Of a stretch of DNA of 64,000 bases, positions 1 through 15,633 are shown piece after piece. Made by a program: the position numbers and the translations under genes. Positions within the stretch are counted from its first letter, which is position 1. Every line of letters begins with the position of its first letter. Under the pieces are notes generated by a model that was not told the origin of the DNA, ran no database searches, and worked only from the letters and a program-made list of their open reading frames with translations. The DNA lies in NCBI GenBank assembly GCA_009731375.1, contig BJOX01000120.1, positions 499,572 through 563,571 of the forward strand. The letters run 5' to 3'. The DNA is from Paulinella micropora. Lineage: Eukaryota; Cercozoa; Imbricatea; Euglyphida.

Positions 1-47
1 GGGGGGGGAAGGGATAGATTAATTGAGAGATAGAGAGACAGCGAGCG

Positions 48-85
<38 letters not shown>

Positions 86-144
86 ATGTCACCAAGGACG
101 GGGAGCCGACAAGCACCGCCTCATTCTTGTTGAAGACATGTATC

Positions 145-193
<49 letters not shown>

Positions 194-263
194 TTTCTCA
201 CCAAGAACGGGGAGCCCGCAAGCACAGCCTCGTTCTTGTTGAAGACATGTATATGCTGGCCTG

Positions 264-300
<37 letters not shown>

Positions 301-586
301 ACACAATCAACACAGTCCGTTCGGACTTGGCCTCTATTTAAACCACGCGAGCTACTTTTGCTCGGGGTGGGGGGGAGGGGGCATTTTGGCATCCGTGCAG
401 TGCAAAGTGGCAATTCAAGGGGCATATTGGCATCCGAGCAGCGGAAAACGGCAAACAGACCTCGCCAGCCATTCATGCTGCCGTTCTTGTCCCAGTTGAT
501 AAAGTTAGCAACGATGTGTACCTATGCGGGATGGAAAAGGAAAAAATGAGAGAGAGAGAGGGGGGGGGGGGGGGGAGGGGGGGGGA
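1..586. repeat. GA and AC microsatellites with a duplicated 55-bp unit
   Basis: GA runs lie at about 46-80 and 146-190 and an AC run at about 268-305. Between them a unit of about 55 bp occurs twice (about 86-145 and 190-252), running from an ACCAAG..CGGGGAG start to a TTGTTGAAGACATGTAT end. A shorter pair (GGGGCAT.TTGGCATCCG) is at 379-402 and 419-442. The stretch ends in poly-G against a gap. No gene is recognised. Confidence 0.85.
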
Positions 587-952
587 NNNNNNNNNNNNNN
601 NNNNNNNNNNNNNNNNNNNNNNNNNNNNNNNNNNNNNNNNNNNNNNNNNNNNNNNNNNNNNNNNNNNNNNNNNNNNNNNNNNNNNNNNNNNNNNNNNNNN
701 NNNNNNNNNNNNNNNNNNNNNNNNNNNNNNNNNNNNNNNNNNNNNNNNNNNNNNNNNNNNNNNNNNNNNNNNNNNNNNNNNNNNNNNNNNNNNNNNNNNN
801 NNNNNNNNNNNNNNNNNNNNNNNNNNNNNNNNNNNNNNNNNNNNNNNNNNNNNNNNNNNNNNNNNNNNNNNNNNNNNNNNNNNNNNNNNNNNNNNNNNNN
901 NNNNNNNNNNNNNNNNNNNNNNNNNNNNNNNNNNNNNNNNNNNNNNNNNNNN
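587..952. other. Assembly gap between poly-G and poly-C
   Basis: Run of N, preceded by about 25 nt of near-pure G and followed by 26 nt of C. Its true length is unknown. Confidence 0.95.
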
Positions 953-1320
953 CCCCCCCCCCCCCCCCCCCCCCCCCCGGGGAAAAAAATCTCTCTCTCA
1001 CGTTACGTTGCGGTTAGGGTCATGTGGATCGCGCAACTGCTTGATCTGCAGAATGTCCTCGATCACGTTGCCAATGCCCGCACTACACACACAAGATAGA
1101 CATAGGATTGCTCTATACCAGCTTGCACTGCATAGGCTTGTTTTATATCACCTGGAAATTGGGGTAGTAGTGGTCGGTGTGGTGGATGGGTGAGAAGAGA
1201 AAGGGAGTGTGTGTGTGTGTGTATTTGTTTATGTGGCTGGGCAGCGGACCTGAGAACCAGCACGGGAATTTTCTTTTCCTTTAACATCTTAAACATGTCC
1301 AGATGGCTATGACACCATGA
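953..1320. other. Short non-repetitive stretch, no gene seen
   Basis: After the poly-C tract the sequence is mostly non-repetitive, with a short GT run near 1208-1222. I see no convincing exon, RNA gene or element. Confidence 0.6.
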
Positions 1321-1324
1321 CACA

Positions 1325-1735
1325 GTACCAATACAATACAATACAATACAATACAATACAATACAATACAATACAATTCAATACAGTACGATACGATACA
1401 AGACAATATAAGGCACAAGATAAGATAAGACAAGACAAGACCAAGACAAGATCAAGACAAGACCAACACAAGACCAACATAAGACCAAGACAAAGACAGA
1501 CAAGACAAGACAAGACAAGGCAAGACAAGACAAGACAAGACAAGGCAAGGCAAGGCAAGACAAGACAAGGCAAGACAAGGCAAGGCAAGGCAAGACAAGA
1601 CAAGACAAGACAAGACAAGACAAGACAAGACAAGACAAGACAAGACAAAACAAGACAAGACCAAGACAAGACCAAGACAAGACCAAGACTAGACAAGACA
1701 AAACAAGACAAGACAAGACAAAAACAAAACATAAG
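1325..1735. repeat. AATAC and ACAAG pentanucleotide arrays
   Basis: An AATAC array at about 1330-1378 grades into a long ACAAG/GCAAG array at about 1425-1725 with interspersed ACCAAG variants. The gradual change of unit suggests slippage with drift of one ancestral array. Confidence 0.9.
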
Positions 1736-1794
1736 GAAACAGAATAGACCCGCGCCGGAAGAGAATGCGGTGTAAGTTGTTGGAGACGGCATCA

Positions 1795-2015
1795 ATAAAC
1801 ATCGCTTCTGTGGGATTCTCCTATTCACGGACACACCACAATATCAATCTACATGTATGTGTATGTATGAATGTGTGTGTGTGTGTCTGTGTGAATGATC
1901 GCTTCTGTGGGATTCTCATAATGCACCAACACGCTGCAATATCAATCTTCGTGTGCGTATGTGTACGTGTGTGTGTGTGTGTGAATGATCGCTTCGGTGG
2001 GATTCTCTTATGAAA
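1795..2015. repeat. Three-unit tandem repeat of about 95 bp
   Basis: A segment starting ATCGCTTCTGTGGGATTCTC begins at about 1800, 1898 and 1988 (third copy CTTCGGTGG). The first two units continue through a CAATATCAATCT motif into a TGTG run. Spacing is about 90-98 bp, like the exon-echo units elsewhere in the window, but no gene is recognised here. Confidence 0.8.
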
Positions 2016-2199
2016 ATACATAACAATCTCAATTAGTCTGTCTGTCTTGCCCTATTTATCAGTGTATGCGTGTGTGGTGGCCTCGGTGGGTCTCTCTTGA
2101 CCAAATACATACACATATGTGTACAACACACATATACATATGAATGGGTAGATATAGATAGAAAGATGAGATTATTTAGACAGATTAAAATTCAGACAG

Positions 2200-2227
2200 A
2201 TATGATGAGATAGATAGATAGATAGAT

Positions 2228-2286
<59 letters not shown>

Positions 2287-2700
2287 TGGACCTTCTCTAG
2301 CGCTCTCTGGATCAACGCCCACCTAACATACATACATACATACATACATACATACATACATAGATACATAGATACATAGATACATACATTCATCTAACGC
2401 ATATTCCATACATGACATACACACGCCGTACATAACACCTAACGCAGATTACATATACATGACAGACACACTATTTCACGCATCACTTACTGTTTGTTTA
2501 TGTGTATACGTGTACTCAGGGAACAGCGCCCAACTTCGAGGGTATATTTCCCCATCAATATTTATATCATATATGATATATCATTTATCATAGATCATAT
2601 ATCAAATATCGTATATCATATATCAGACATCATATATCATATATCATATATCATGTATCAATATATTATGTCACATGTCATGTGTTGAACTAGGAACTTT
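2200..2700. repeat. GATA, CATA and ATCATAT arrays
   Basis: GATA repeats at about 2203-2286, CATA at about 2325-2395, then an AT-rich array of ATCATAT units at about 2565-2655. The segment between them (about 2396-2560) shows no recognisable gene. Confidence 0.85.
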
Positions 2701-2728
2701 CTGAGCACGCCATTTGAGCGCTCTTGTC

Positions 2729-2730
<2 letters not shown>

Positions 2731-2794
<64 letters not shown>

Positions 2795-2822
2795 TCACTA
2801 CTACTACTACTATTACTACTAT

Positions 2823-2883
<61 letters not shown>

Positions 2884-2893
2884 GATTACTACT

Positions 2894-2946
<53 letters not shown>

Positions 2947-3031
2947 TTACTACTACTATCACTACTACTATCACTACTACTACTACTACTATTACTACTA
3001 TTACTACTACTACTACTACTTGCTACTACTG

Positions 3032-3112
<81 letters not shown>

Positions 3113-3113
3113 T

Positions 3114-3169
<56 letters not shown>

Positions 3170-3215
3170 TTACTACTACTACAACCACTACTACTACTAC
3201 TATTACTATCTTGTC
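2731..3215. repeat. Long ACT trinucleotide array
   Basis: Almost uninterrupted ACT/CTA repeat of nearly 500 bp with occasional ATT and ATC units. Long open frames on both strands are a by-product of the trinucleotide period, not evidence for a protein. Confidence 0.93.
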
Positions 3216-3309
3216 CTGAGCTTTCAAGCGGTAGTTCCAGCTTGGTCTAGCACGACTATTAAAGGAGAACGATTGGACGATTATGCCACTAGATGTGAGA
3301 GTGCACTGC

Positions 3310-3458
3310 AAAGCACGGCTAAAATGTCTTCACACTCTCTTCATTGTTTTCTCTAGGGAAACCGGGTGCGGACAGACACGTACGCACAGATACATACAGT
3401 TATATGCATTAGATGGTGTGTGTGTCATGTGGATGTAATCTGCGTTAGGTGTGTGTGC

Positions 3459-3498
<40 letters not shown>

Positions 3499-3890
3499 GT
3501 GCATGGCGTGCATGTCATGCATCGAATACGAGCTAGATGTTGTGTATTGTCTATGTAAGTAGATTTGTAAGAGTGCACTTCAAACCGTGTGCCATGGAAA
3601 AAGACAAGCACGGCTCAAATTTCTTCACACTCTCTTTATTCTTTTCTCTGGGCAAACCGGGTGCGGACAAGGGTACGGGAAAACCCCCTGTCCGTTTAGA
3701 TAGGTGCCTTCGATGTGTATATGTCTACATGTGTGTTTGAAACAGTGCCCGTATGCAATTCGACTTTTTTCTTGTTATAATTGCAGGAATATGTATGTAT
3801 GTACCTATGAGCGCATCTATGTCTGTGTGTTTGGACAGGGAGTTGGAAAAGCCCCCTGACCGTTTAGATAGGTGCCTTTTGCTACGTCCA
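3310..3890. repeat. Two interleaved duplicated segments
   Basis: A block containing TTCTTCACACTCTCTT and AAACCGGGTGCGGACA occurs at about 3325-3374 and 3619-3669. A second block with CCGTTTAGATAGGTGCCTT occurs at about 3680-3711 and 3849-3880. GT runs separate them. They resemble the exon-edge echoes seen in the recognised genes, but no protein can be assigned. Confidence 0.7.
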
Positions 3891-3939
3891 TTCATCTATA
3901 TGTGTGTTTGGAAGCGTGTCTGTATCAAATTAGATTTCT

Positions 3940-3981
3940 GTTGTTGTTGTTGTTGTTGTTGTTGCTGCTGCTGCTGTTTTT

Positions 3982-4014
<33 letters not shown>

Positions 4015-4584
4015 GCAGAATATTGTTGCATGTGTGTGTGTCTGTCTTTTCGTGTTCTTCCTCTGCTTCTTTTCCCTCTTCGAACATAATACAAGAGAAT
4101 ATAACATAACATAACATAACATAACATTACATGACATAACATAACATAACATGACAGAACATGACAGAACATGACATGCCATGACATGACATAGAGTGGC
4201 GGGGCGGGATGCTTTGTTATGTACCTGCCTTTGATTTTTTTTTCTTTTTTTTTTTTTTTTTTTTTTCGCCGCTTCTCTTTGCTTCCGGCCTTTCCTTTCC
4301 ACCTTTCGTTCCCTGTTTCCCCTTCATTTCTTCCCCTTTTCTTCTCCTGCTGTAAACACATGGCTGACTTTCTCCCCTCTGATATCCACATCTTTTTCAT
4401 CACTTCACTTTTCCTGTTTCCGAGGCCACCCAGTGTTACTAAGTTCTTTTTTTGTTTTTCCTGTTGGCGGCCTGGCGCGCAGAGTCCGGACTGCTCTCTA
4501 TCTCTCTCTCTCTCTCTCTCTTTCTTACCATTCCTTCATTGCCCGCACTTTCTGCATGATGGGAATATTCGGATCAACCTAAAT

Positions 4585-4585
<1 letters not shown>
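3940..4585. repeat. TTG and ATAAC/ATGAC arrays plus short unique stretch
   Basis: TTG repeats at about 3942-4016 and ATAAC/ATGAC repeats at about 4098-4190. From 4200 to 4580 there is pyrimidine-rich, mostly non-repetitive sequence with poly-T at 4236-4266 and a CT run near 4500. No gene seen. Confidence 0.8.
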
Positions 4586-5493
<908 letters not shown>

Positions 5494-5558
<65 letters not shown>

Positions 5559-5880
5559 GTAGGAGAGAGAGAGAGAGAGATAGAGAGAGAAAGAGGGAGG
5601 GAGGGAGGGAGGGAGGGAGGGGAGGGAGTTAGAGTTGACTAAGGAAACCCCAGGAGCTGAGGGAGGCAGGCAGGGTCAGTGTGGCGTCGTAGTCAGTCAC
5701 CACGCACACAGACTGCGCACCGTCCTGTAGCAGACGAGACCACTTCTCCTGAGCACCCTAATGACACGCAATGATTACAATGGTGATAATATTTAATAAC
5801 AAAACAACAACAAGAACAAGAACAACAATAACAACAACAACAACAACAACAACAACGGAAGCAGCAGCGACAACAACAGC

Positions 5881-5914
<34 letters not shown>

Positions 5915-6212
5915 CAAAACAAAACAACAACACAACAACACAACAACAACAACAACAACAACACTAACAACAACAACAACAGCAACAACAACAACAACAA
6001 AAACAACAACAACAAGTATGTATGTATGTCTGTATGTATGTCTGTATGTATGTCTGTATGTATGTATGTATGTATGTACCTTTTTAATAGTCAGTGTCTT
6101 CTCAGGCTGCGCATATATATACACACACACATACATACATACATACATACATACAGAGAGAGAGAGAGAGAGGGAGAGAGAGAGAGAGAGAGGGAGAGAG
6201 AGAGAAAGAGAG
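5494..6212. repeat. GATA, GAGG, AAC, TATG and GA arrays
   Basis: GATA at 5494-5558, GAGG at about 5590-5625, AAC at about 5800-6015, TATG/TCTG at 6016-6078 and GA at about 6153-6212 leading into a gap. Between 5630 and 5790 there is unique sequence without a recognisable gene. Confidence 0.88.
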
Positions 6213-6757
6213 NNNNNNNNNNNNNNNNNNNNNNNNNNNNNNNNNNNNNNNNNNNNNNNNNNNNNNNNNNNNNNNNNNNNNNNNNNNNNNNNNNNNNNNN
6301 NNNNNNNNNNNNNNNNNNNNNNNNNNNNNNNNNNNNNNNNNNNNNNNNNNNNNNNNNNNNNNNNNNNNNNNNNNNNNNNNNNNNNNNNNNNNNNNNNNNN
6401 NNNNNNNNNNNNNNNNNNNNNNNNNNNNNNNNNNNNNNNNNNNNNNNNNNNNNNNNNNNNNNNNNNNNNNNNNNNNNNNNNNNNNNNNNNNNNNNNNNNN
6501 NNNNNNNNNNNNNNNNNNNNNNNNNNNNNNNNNNNNNNNNNNNNNNNNNNNNNNNNNNNNNNNNNNNNNNNNNNNNNNNNNNNNNNNNNNNNNNNNNNNN
6601 NNNNNNNNNNNNNNNNNNNNNNNNNNNNNNNNNNNNNNNNNNNNNNNNNNNNNNNNNNNNNNNNNNNNNNNNNNNNNNNNNNNNNNNNNNNNNNNNNNNN
6701 NNNNNNNNNNNNNNNNNNNNNNNNNNNNNNNNNNNNNNNNNNNNNNNNNNNNNNNNN
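6213..6757. other. Assembly gap
   Basis: Run of N between a GA array and a poly-G/GT array. Confidence 0.95.
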
Positions 6758-6772
6758 GGGGGGGGGTGTGTG

Positions 6773-6840
<68 letters not shown>

Positions 6841-7254
6841 ACGAGCTCGGTGTTGCCGTCTCGGAGCACCACGGTAGCCAGACTACGTAACAACGAGACC
6901 TAACAAGCAACGTAGCTATGTATTTATGCAGGTATGTATGTATGTATGTATGTATGTATGTATGTATGTATGTATGTATGTATGTATGTGTATGTATGTG
7001 TATGTATGTGTATGTGTGTGCATGTATGTATGTGTGCATATCTGTATGTATGTCTGTATGTATGTATGTATGTATGTATGTATGTATGTATGTATGTGTA
7101 TGTATGTATGTATGTATGTATGTATGTATGTATGTATGTATGTATGTATGTATGTATGTATGTTATGTATGTATGTATGTAGGTATGTATGTATGTATGT
7201 ATGTATGTATGTATGTATGTATGTATGTCTGTATGTATGTATGTCTGTATGTAT
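6758..7254. repeat. GT array and long TATG array
   Basis: Poly-G followed by GT to about 6840, about 75 bp of unique sequence, then a TATG array from about 6917 to 7254 that meets a short gap (7255-7281). Confidence 0.92.
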
Positions 7255-7281
7255 NNNNNNNNNNNNNNNNNNNNNNNNNNN

Positions 7282-7329
7282 CCCCCCCCCCCCCCCCCCC
7301 CTCTCTCTCTCTCTCTCGCGCTCTCTCTC

Positions 7330-7360
<31 letters not shown>

Positions 7361-7389
7361 GTCTCTCTCTCTGTCTCTCTCTCTGTCTC

Positions 7390-7420
<31 letters not shown>

Positions 7421-7425
7421 GTTCT
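7282..7425. repeat. Poly-C and CT array
   Basis: Poly-C of about 20 nt after a 27-nt gap, then a CT array with GTCT and CGCT variants. Confidence 0.92.
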
Positions 7426-7547
7426 CCCATCTGGACGTACGTGCAGCTGGTCTGACATTTTCAACTTGTCCTGCACAACAAGCAACAAACAAAACACAGG
7501 CATGTCGTACACCATATCAGTCGGGTCCATGTATGGTATGTATTTTA

Positions 7548-7579
<32 letters not shown>

Positions 7580-7617
7580 CGTGTTTGTTGCCTTGAAAGA
7601 AAGGGCAGGCCAGGACC

Positions 7618-7676
<59 letters not shown>

Positions 7677-7740
7677 TAAGTAAGTAAGTAAGTGTTTGTT
7701 GCCTTAAAGGATAGCGCAGGCCAGGACCAAGTGAGCAGTT
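7548..7740. repeat. GTAA array enclosing a duplicated unit
   Basis: A unit ending GGCCAGGACCAA occurs at about 7580-7619 and 7692-7731. After the first copy the sequence continues GTAAGTAAGTAAG, and after the second GTGAGC. GACCAA-GTAAGT reads as a good 5' splice site, and the flanking GTAA array repeats the donor motif. This looks like a decayed exon edge duplicated once, of unknown gene. Confidence 0.65.
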
Positions 7741-7760
7741 TGCCCTTTACAATGTTTCCT

Positions 7761-8570
<810 letters not shown>

Positions 8571-8885
8571 GATAGATAGATAGATAATTAGAGAGAAGCT
8601 GGATAGATAGACTCTTCTCTCTCTCTCTCTCTCTCGCTCTCTCTCTCTTACCCCTGGGATAGCTTTTCCGGAATGTAGTGTGTGTAGAGGAAGATGGAGG
8701 TCGGGTTGCCAGATCCTACGCAATAGGGATAGACGTATTTATACAGACATATGTAGGTAGGTAGGTAGGACCTAGTAGCCCTGGTGAGGACATCAGGTGA
8801 AGGTTTATGCATATATACTTACATACATATATTATCAACGATGATGATGGCATGAGGCGAAAATCCTCTAAGGGGTGACAGAGAA

Positions 8886-8969
<84 letters not shown>

Positions 8970-9019
8970 GTAGGTAGGTAGGTTGATAGATCGATAGAGA
9001 GATCGATAAATAGATAGAT

Positions 9020-9093
<74 letters not shown>

Positions 9094-9122
9094 GGATGGA
9101 TGGATGGATGGATGGATAGATG

Positions 9123-9173
<51 letters not shown>
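8571..9173. repeat. GATA arrays and unique island
   Basis: Short GATA, a CT run near 8615-8648, about 230 bp of unique sequence, then a GATA/GGTA/GGAT array at about 8887-9173. The motif CCTAGTAGCCCTGGTGA near 8770 recurs as CCTAGCAGCCCTGGTGA near 9226. No gene seen. Confidence 0.85.
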
Positions 9174-9174
<1 letters not shown>

Positions 9175-9300
9175 TGTTTGGTCTATCATCTTCAGATAGA
9201 CAGGCAGACATGCATAGATGCATGACCTAGCAGCCCTGGTGAAGGTAACAGGTGTATGTCTTCTAGAGGTTCTCTGCCCATCACCACCCCTTCCACCAAC
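9174..9300. mobile_element. Dispersed repeat C-like start, copy 3
   Basis: Begins ATGTTTGGTCTATCA right after GATA, like copy 1, but diverges within about 15 bp. The similarity is short, so only the left edge is secure. Confidence 0.45.
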
Positions 9301-9693
9301 CCTATCATACCATATCATTTCCAAACATATCATGCCATATCATATCATTTTCAAAGATAATTTATCATACCATGTCAAAACACACCAGGCACACAGATAG
9401 AAAGCGACGAAGAATACACGAGTGCGTGCATCATGCCGTGAATAAATATTTGCATGACAGTTAAATAAGAATCTGCAGAGGAAATGCAGCAAGATGGGAT
9501 ACATACGTATACACATAAACACACATACACATACACATACACATACATGCATACATGCATATTACATACATACACATATACATACATACGTACATACATA
9601 CATACATACATACATACATACATACCGTTTTTGGGGAAGAAGGCAAGGGGCGAGTGAGGCATCTCGCTACACATACATACATAAATACATACA

Positions 9694-9724
<31 letters not shown>

Positions 9725-9980
9725 GTATGTATGTATGTATGTATGTATGCATGTATGTATGTATGTATGTATGTGTGTGTGTATGTATGCATGCATGCAT
9801 GCATGCATGTATGTATGTATGTATGCATGCATGTATGTATGTATGTATGTATGTATGTATGTATGTATGCCATGTATGTATGCATGTATGTATGTATGTA
9901 TGTATGTATGTATGTATGTATGTGTGTGTATGTGTGTATGTATGTATGTATGTATGTATGTATGTATGTATGTATGTGCT
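9301..9980. repeat. CATA array facing a TATG array
   Basis: ATCAT-rich sequence to about 9365, unique sequence to about 9490, then CATA repeats to about 9722 that switch at the CATATG centre (about 9720-9725) to TATG repeats up to about 9975. The two halves are complementary and could form a long hairpin. An island at 9626-9668 is not repetitive. Confidence 0.85.
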
Positions 9981-10024
9981 TACGGTGGTTGGTCACCTAA
10001 TAGATCGGAGGCATCCCTGCAGAG

Positions 10025-10345
10025 ATAAAATGACAACAGTGAGGCAACAACGAGGCGACAGAAAGGCAGCAGTGAGGCAGCAGAGAGGGGAGAGAAAGGC
10101 AACAGTGAGGCAGTGGGGTAGCAGAGGGGGGAGAGAAAGGCGACGGTGAGGCAGCAGAGAGGGGACAGAAAGGCGACAGTGTGGGCAGCAGAGAGGGGAC
10201 AGAAAGGCGACAGTGTGGGCAGCAGAGAGGGGAGAGAAAGGCGACGGTGTGGGCAGCAGAGAGGGGAGAGAAAGGCAACAGTGTGGGCAGCAGAGGAGAG
10301 ATTACAAGGCAGCATTGAGGCAGCAGCGGCAAGGCAAGGCAAGGT
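10025..10345. repeat. Minisatellite of GGCAGCAGAGAGGGGA units
   Basis: About nine purine-rich units, mostly 34-37 bp, each with GGCAGCAGAGAGGGGAGAG, AAGGCGACAGTG or close variants. Later units are nearly identical, pointing to recent unequal exchange. Both strands stay open in some frames because of the repeat; I do not call a protein. Confidence 0.85.
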
Positions 10346-10348
10346 TGC

Positions 10349-10350
<2 letters not shown>

Positions 10351-10437
<87 letters not shown>

Positions 10438-10729
10438 GTAGGTAGGTAGGTAGGTAGGTAGGTAGGTAGGTAGGTAGGTAGGTAGGTAGGTAGNNNNNNN
10501 NNNNNNNNNNNNNNNNNNNNNNNNNNNNNNNNNNNNNNNNNNNNNNNNNNNNNNNNNNNNNNNNNNNNNNNNNNNNNNNNNNNNNNNNNNNNNNNNNNNN
10601 NNNNNNNNNNNNNNNNNNNNNNNNNNNNNNNNNNNNNNNNNNNNNNNNNNNNNNNNNNNNNNNNNNNNNNNNNNNNNNNNNNNNTAGATAGCTAGCTAGC
10701 TAGCTAGCTAGCTAGATAGATAGATAGAT
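10351..10729. repeat. GATA/GGTA array with gap
   Basis: GATA then GGTA repeats up to a gap (10494-10684), then GCTA and GATA repeats running directly into repeat A copy 1. Confidence 0.9.
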
Positions 10730-11751
<1,022 letters not shown>

Positions 11752-11761
11752 NNNNNNNNNN

Positions 11762-11870
11762 GGCGTTTGGATTTCTGGTTCGCCCACCCACTCGTTCGAT
11801 GCTTCTCCTGTCCCCAGTAACACTTTAGGCCTACTACACACATACATAAATACATACATACACACATACA

Positions 11871-11902
<32 letters not shown>

Positions 11903-12268
11903 CATACATATACATACATACGTACATACATACATACATGCATGCATGCATGCATGCATACATGCATACAACACTCGTTAGACGTTTCCCCTGTACCCAG
12001 CAACACTTTCGGCCTACTATACACATACATATGTAGATGTCAAGAAGTAGATGTAGATGTAGGTGCAGGTGTAGGTGTAGGTGTAGGTGTAGATGAAGAT
12101 GAAGATGCAGATGCATATGTCATGTACGTAGATTTAGAAGATGCACATGCATATGCATGTGTACATGCATGTGCATATGTAGATATGTGTGCTTCAACCT
12201 GAGGCGCTTGCCTATGAAAACAGATAGGCTAGTCAAGGAGAGTAAGAGCAGGCCTGTCACACACGCAC

Positions 12269-12363
<95 letters not shown>

Positions 12364-12412
12364 GATAGATAGATAGATAGAGATAGATAGATAGATAGAG
12401 ATAGATAGATAG

Positions 12413-12503
<91 letters not shown>
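11762..12503. repeat. CATA, GTAGGT and GATA arrays with duplicated islands
   Basis: An island containing CTCGTTCGATGCTTCTCCTGTCC..AGTAACACTTTAGGCCTACTA (about 11790-11835) recurs in diverged form at about 11972-12018. Between and after are CATA repeats, a GTAGGT array at about 12040-12105, and GATA from about 12268 to 12503. Confidence 0.8.
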
Positions 12504-12504
<1 letters not shown>

Positions 12505-12793
12505 GAGATATCGACTAATGTCAGAAAAAAGGAGCTTCTGATTTCGTCAACCAAGGAAGTCTGTGGGTAAAGTATTAACCCGATGCCCAGCTAAGCCGTG
12601 ATGTTTGCACGGAAGGGACTGATACAGGCGATACCAAAGCTCCCTAGTACCAGGCGGGGCCAGGGCTCGTTCCATAAGCGCCCCTTGCAGAACGAGCTCC
12701 CACCTCCATTACAGAGGACCCAGTAAGCAGATGGAGTTTCGAGACTGTTCGACAGTCTAGTATAAACCGACAGAGCACTGTGGGTTTTATTCC

Positions 12794-12794
<1 letters not shown>
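12504..12794. mobile_element. Dispersed repeat B, copy 1
   Basis: Left edge ATGAGATATCGACTAATGTCAG directly after GATA; right edge breaks at GGGTTTTATTCC into a new GATA array. Compared with copy 4 (55425-55927) it lacks the right-hand 210 bp, so the right edge is variable and the left fixed. Read on the minus strand this is the pattern of 5' truncation with a tetranucleotide 3' tail. Confidence 0.78.
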
Positions 12795-12872
<78 letters not shown>

Positions 12873-13049
12873 CGGACGGACGGACGGACGGAGGGACGGA
12901 GGGACGGACGGAGGGACGGAGGGACGGACGGACGGACGGACGACCGACGGACGGACCGACGGACGACCGACGGACGGACCGACGGACGAACGGACGGACG
13001 GACCGACGGACGGACCGACGGACGGACGGACGGACGGATGGATGGACGG

Positions 13050-13085
<36 letters not shown>

Positions 13086-13119
13086 ATGGATAGACAGACA
13101 GACAGACAGACAGACACAC

Positions 13120-13207
<88 letters not shown>
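12795..13207. repeat. GATA array with an internal GACG sub-array
   Basis: GATA repeats at 12795-12869, then GACG/GACC units with GAGG interruptions to about 13035, then GGAT, GACA and GATA to 13207, where repeat A copy 2 starts. Confidence 0.9.
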
Positions 13208-13208
<1 letters not shown>

Positions 13209-13513
13209 TGTTTAATGTTTAATCTATGGGCGTGGCTTAGCTTGAAAAGCCATTGCCTCCTATACTACCCCCGGACAAGAACTTCAGCACCGGCCAAGCT
13301 GCACACCAACCACTGTCTCGCTGTGGTTGGTGTCTGTGCCCAGTTCAAGCCGAAAGGTAGCCGAGCCCTTTTGAACTATACGGGACAACACTAGAACACT
13401 CCCCAGGAGCGTGTGCCCTAAGGAGATGATGCCATGAGCAAGTCGAGGTTTCAGGAGTTCACGCTCGTTGTGAGTTACCTTCTACAACCCCGACTTCATC
13501 AACCCTTTGCATC
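13208..13513. mobile_element. Dispersed repeat A, copy 2 (cut by gap)
   Basis: Matches copy 1 from its left edge, with a small TGTTTAA duplication at the start and a few substitutions. It runs into a gap of 561 N. Sequence after the gap belongs to family B. Confidence 0.8.
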
Positions 13514-14074
13514 NNNNNNNNNNNNNNNNNNNNNNNNNNNNNNNNNNNNNNNNNNNNNNNNNNNNNNNNNNNNNNNNNNNNNNNNNNNNNNNNNNNNNNN
13601 NNNNNNNNNNNNNNNNNNNNNNNNNNNNNNNNNNNNNNNNNNNNNNNNNNNNNNNNNNNNNNNNNNNNNNNNNNNNNNNNNNNNNNNNNNNNNNNNNNNN
13701 NNNNNNNNNNNNNNNNNNNNNNNNNNNNNNNNNNNNNNNNNNNNNNNNNNNNNNNNNNNNNNNNNNNNNNNNNNNNNNNNNNNNNNNNNNNNNNNNNNNN
13801 NNNNNNNNNNNNNNNNNNNNNNNNNNNNNNNNNNNNNNNNNNNNNNNNNNNNNNNNNNNNNNNNNNNNNNNNNNNNNNNNNNNNNNNNNNNNNNNNNNNN
13901 NNNNNNNNNNNNNNNNNNNNNNNNNNNNNNNNNNNNNNNNNNNNNNNNNNNNNNNNNNNNNNNNNNNNNNNNNNNNNNNNNNNNNNNNNNNNNNNNNNNN
14001 NNNNNNNNNNNNNNNNNNNNNNNNNNNNNNNNNNNNNNNNNNNNNNNNNNNNNNNNNNNNNNNNNNNNNNNNNN
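13514..14074. other. Assembly gap
   Basis: Run of N inside a repeat A / repeat B composite. Confidence 0.95.
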
Positions 14075-15225
<1,151 letters not shown>

Positions 15226-15547
15226 ATGATTCTGTTGTGCAGGTTTTTTCAGTCTGGTTCACTGTCTTTAGAGTCCATCCCTTCTTTTTGCTGGCATCTC
15301 GGACTTTCTGCAGCCGAGCTACACGTGTTTTTTGTATACGACATGTCTGCACACGCACCTGCCCTCAAGCGCCGTCGAGTGTGCGCTGTCATCGGCAATC
15401 CCATAGCCCACAGCCGCTCACCACAGCTTCACACACTTTTTGCACAGCAGCCTGACAGCCGTGTCGATCTGACCTACAATCGCCTTCAAGGTGTGCATGG
15501 CTCATGCGTGCATTCGTGTGTGTATTTATTTGTGTATATATTTGTGT

Positions 15548-15633
<86 letters not shown>

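Noticed and set aside
2714-3250. Long open frames of Leu/Tyr/Ser runs
   Set aside because: Direct translation of a trinucleotide array; every frame without a stop stays open. The same applies to the Glu, Lys, Ser, Phe, Asn and Thr runs from AAG, CTT, AAC and AGT arrays.
10025-10345. CRISPR array
   Set aside because: Units are contiguous and lack unique spacers, and the genome is eukaryotic. The same holds for the exon echoes, whose spacers are microsatellites.
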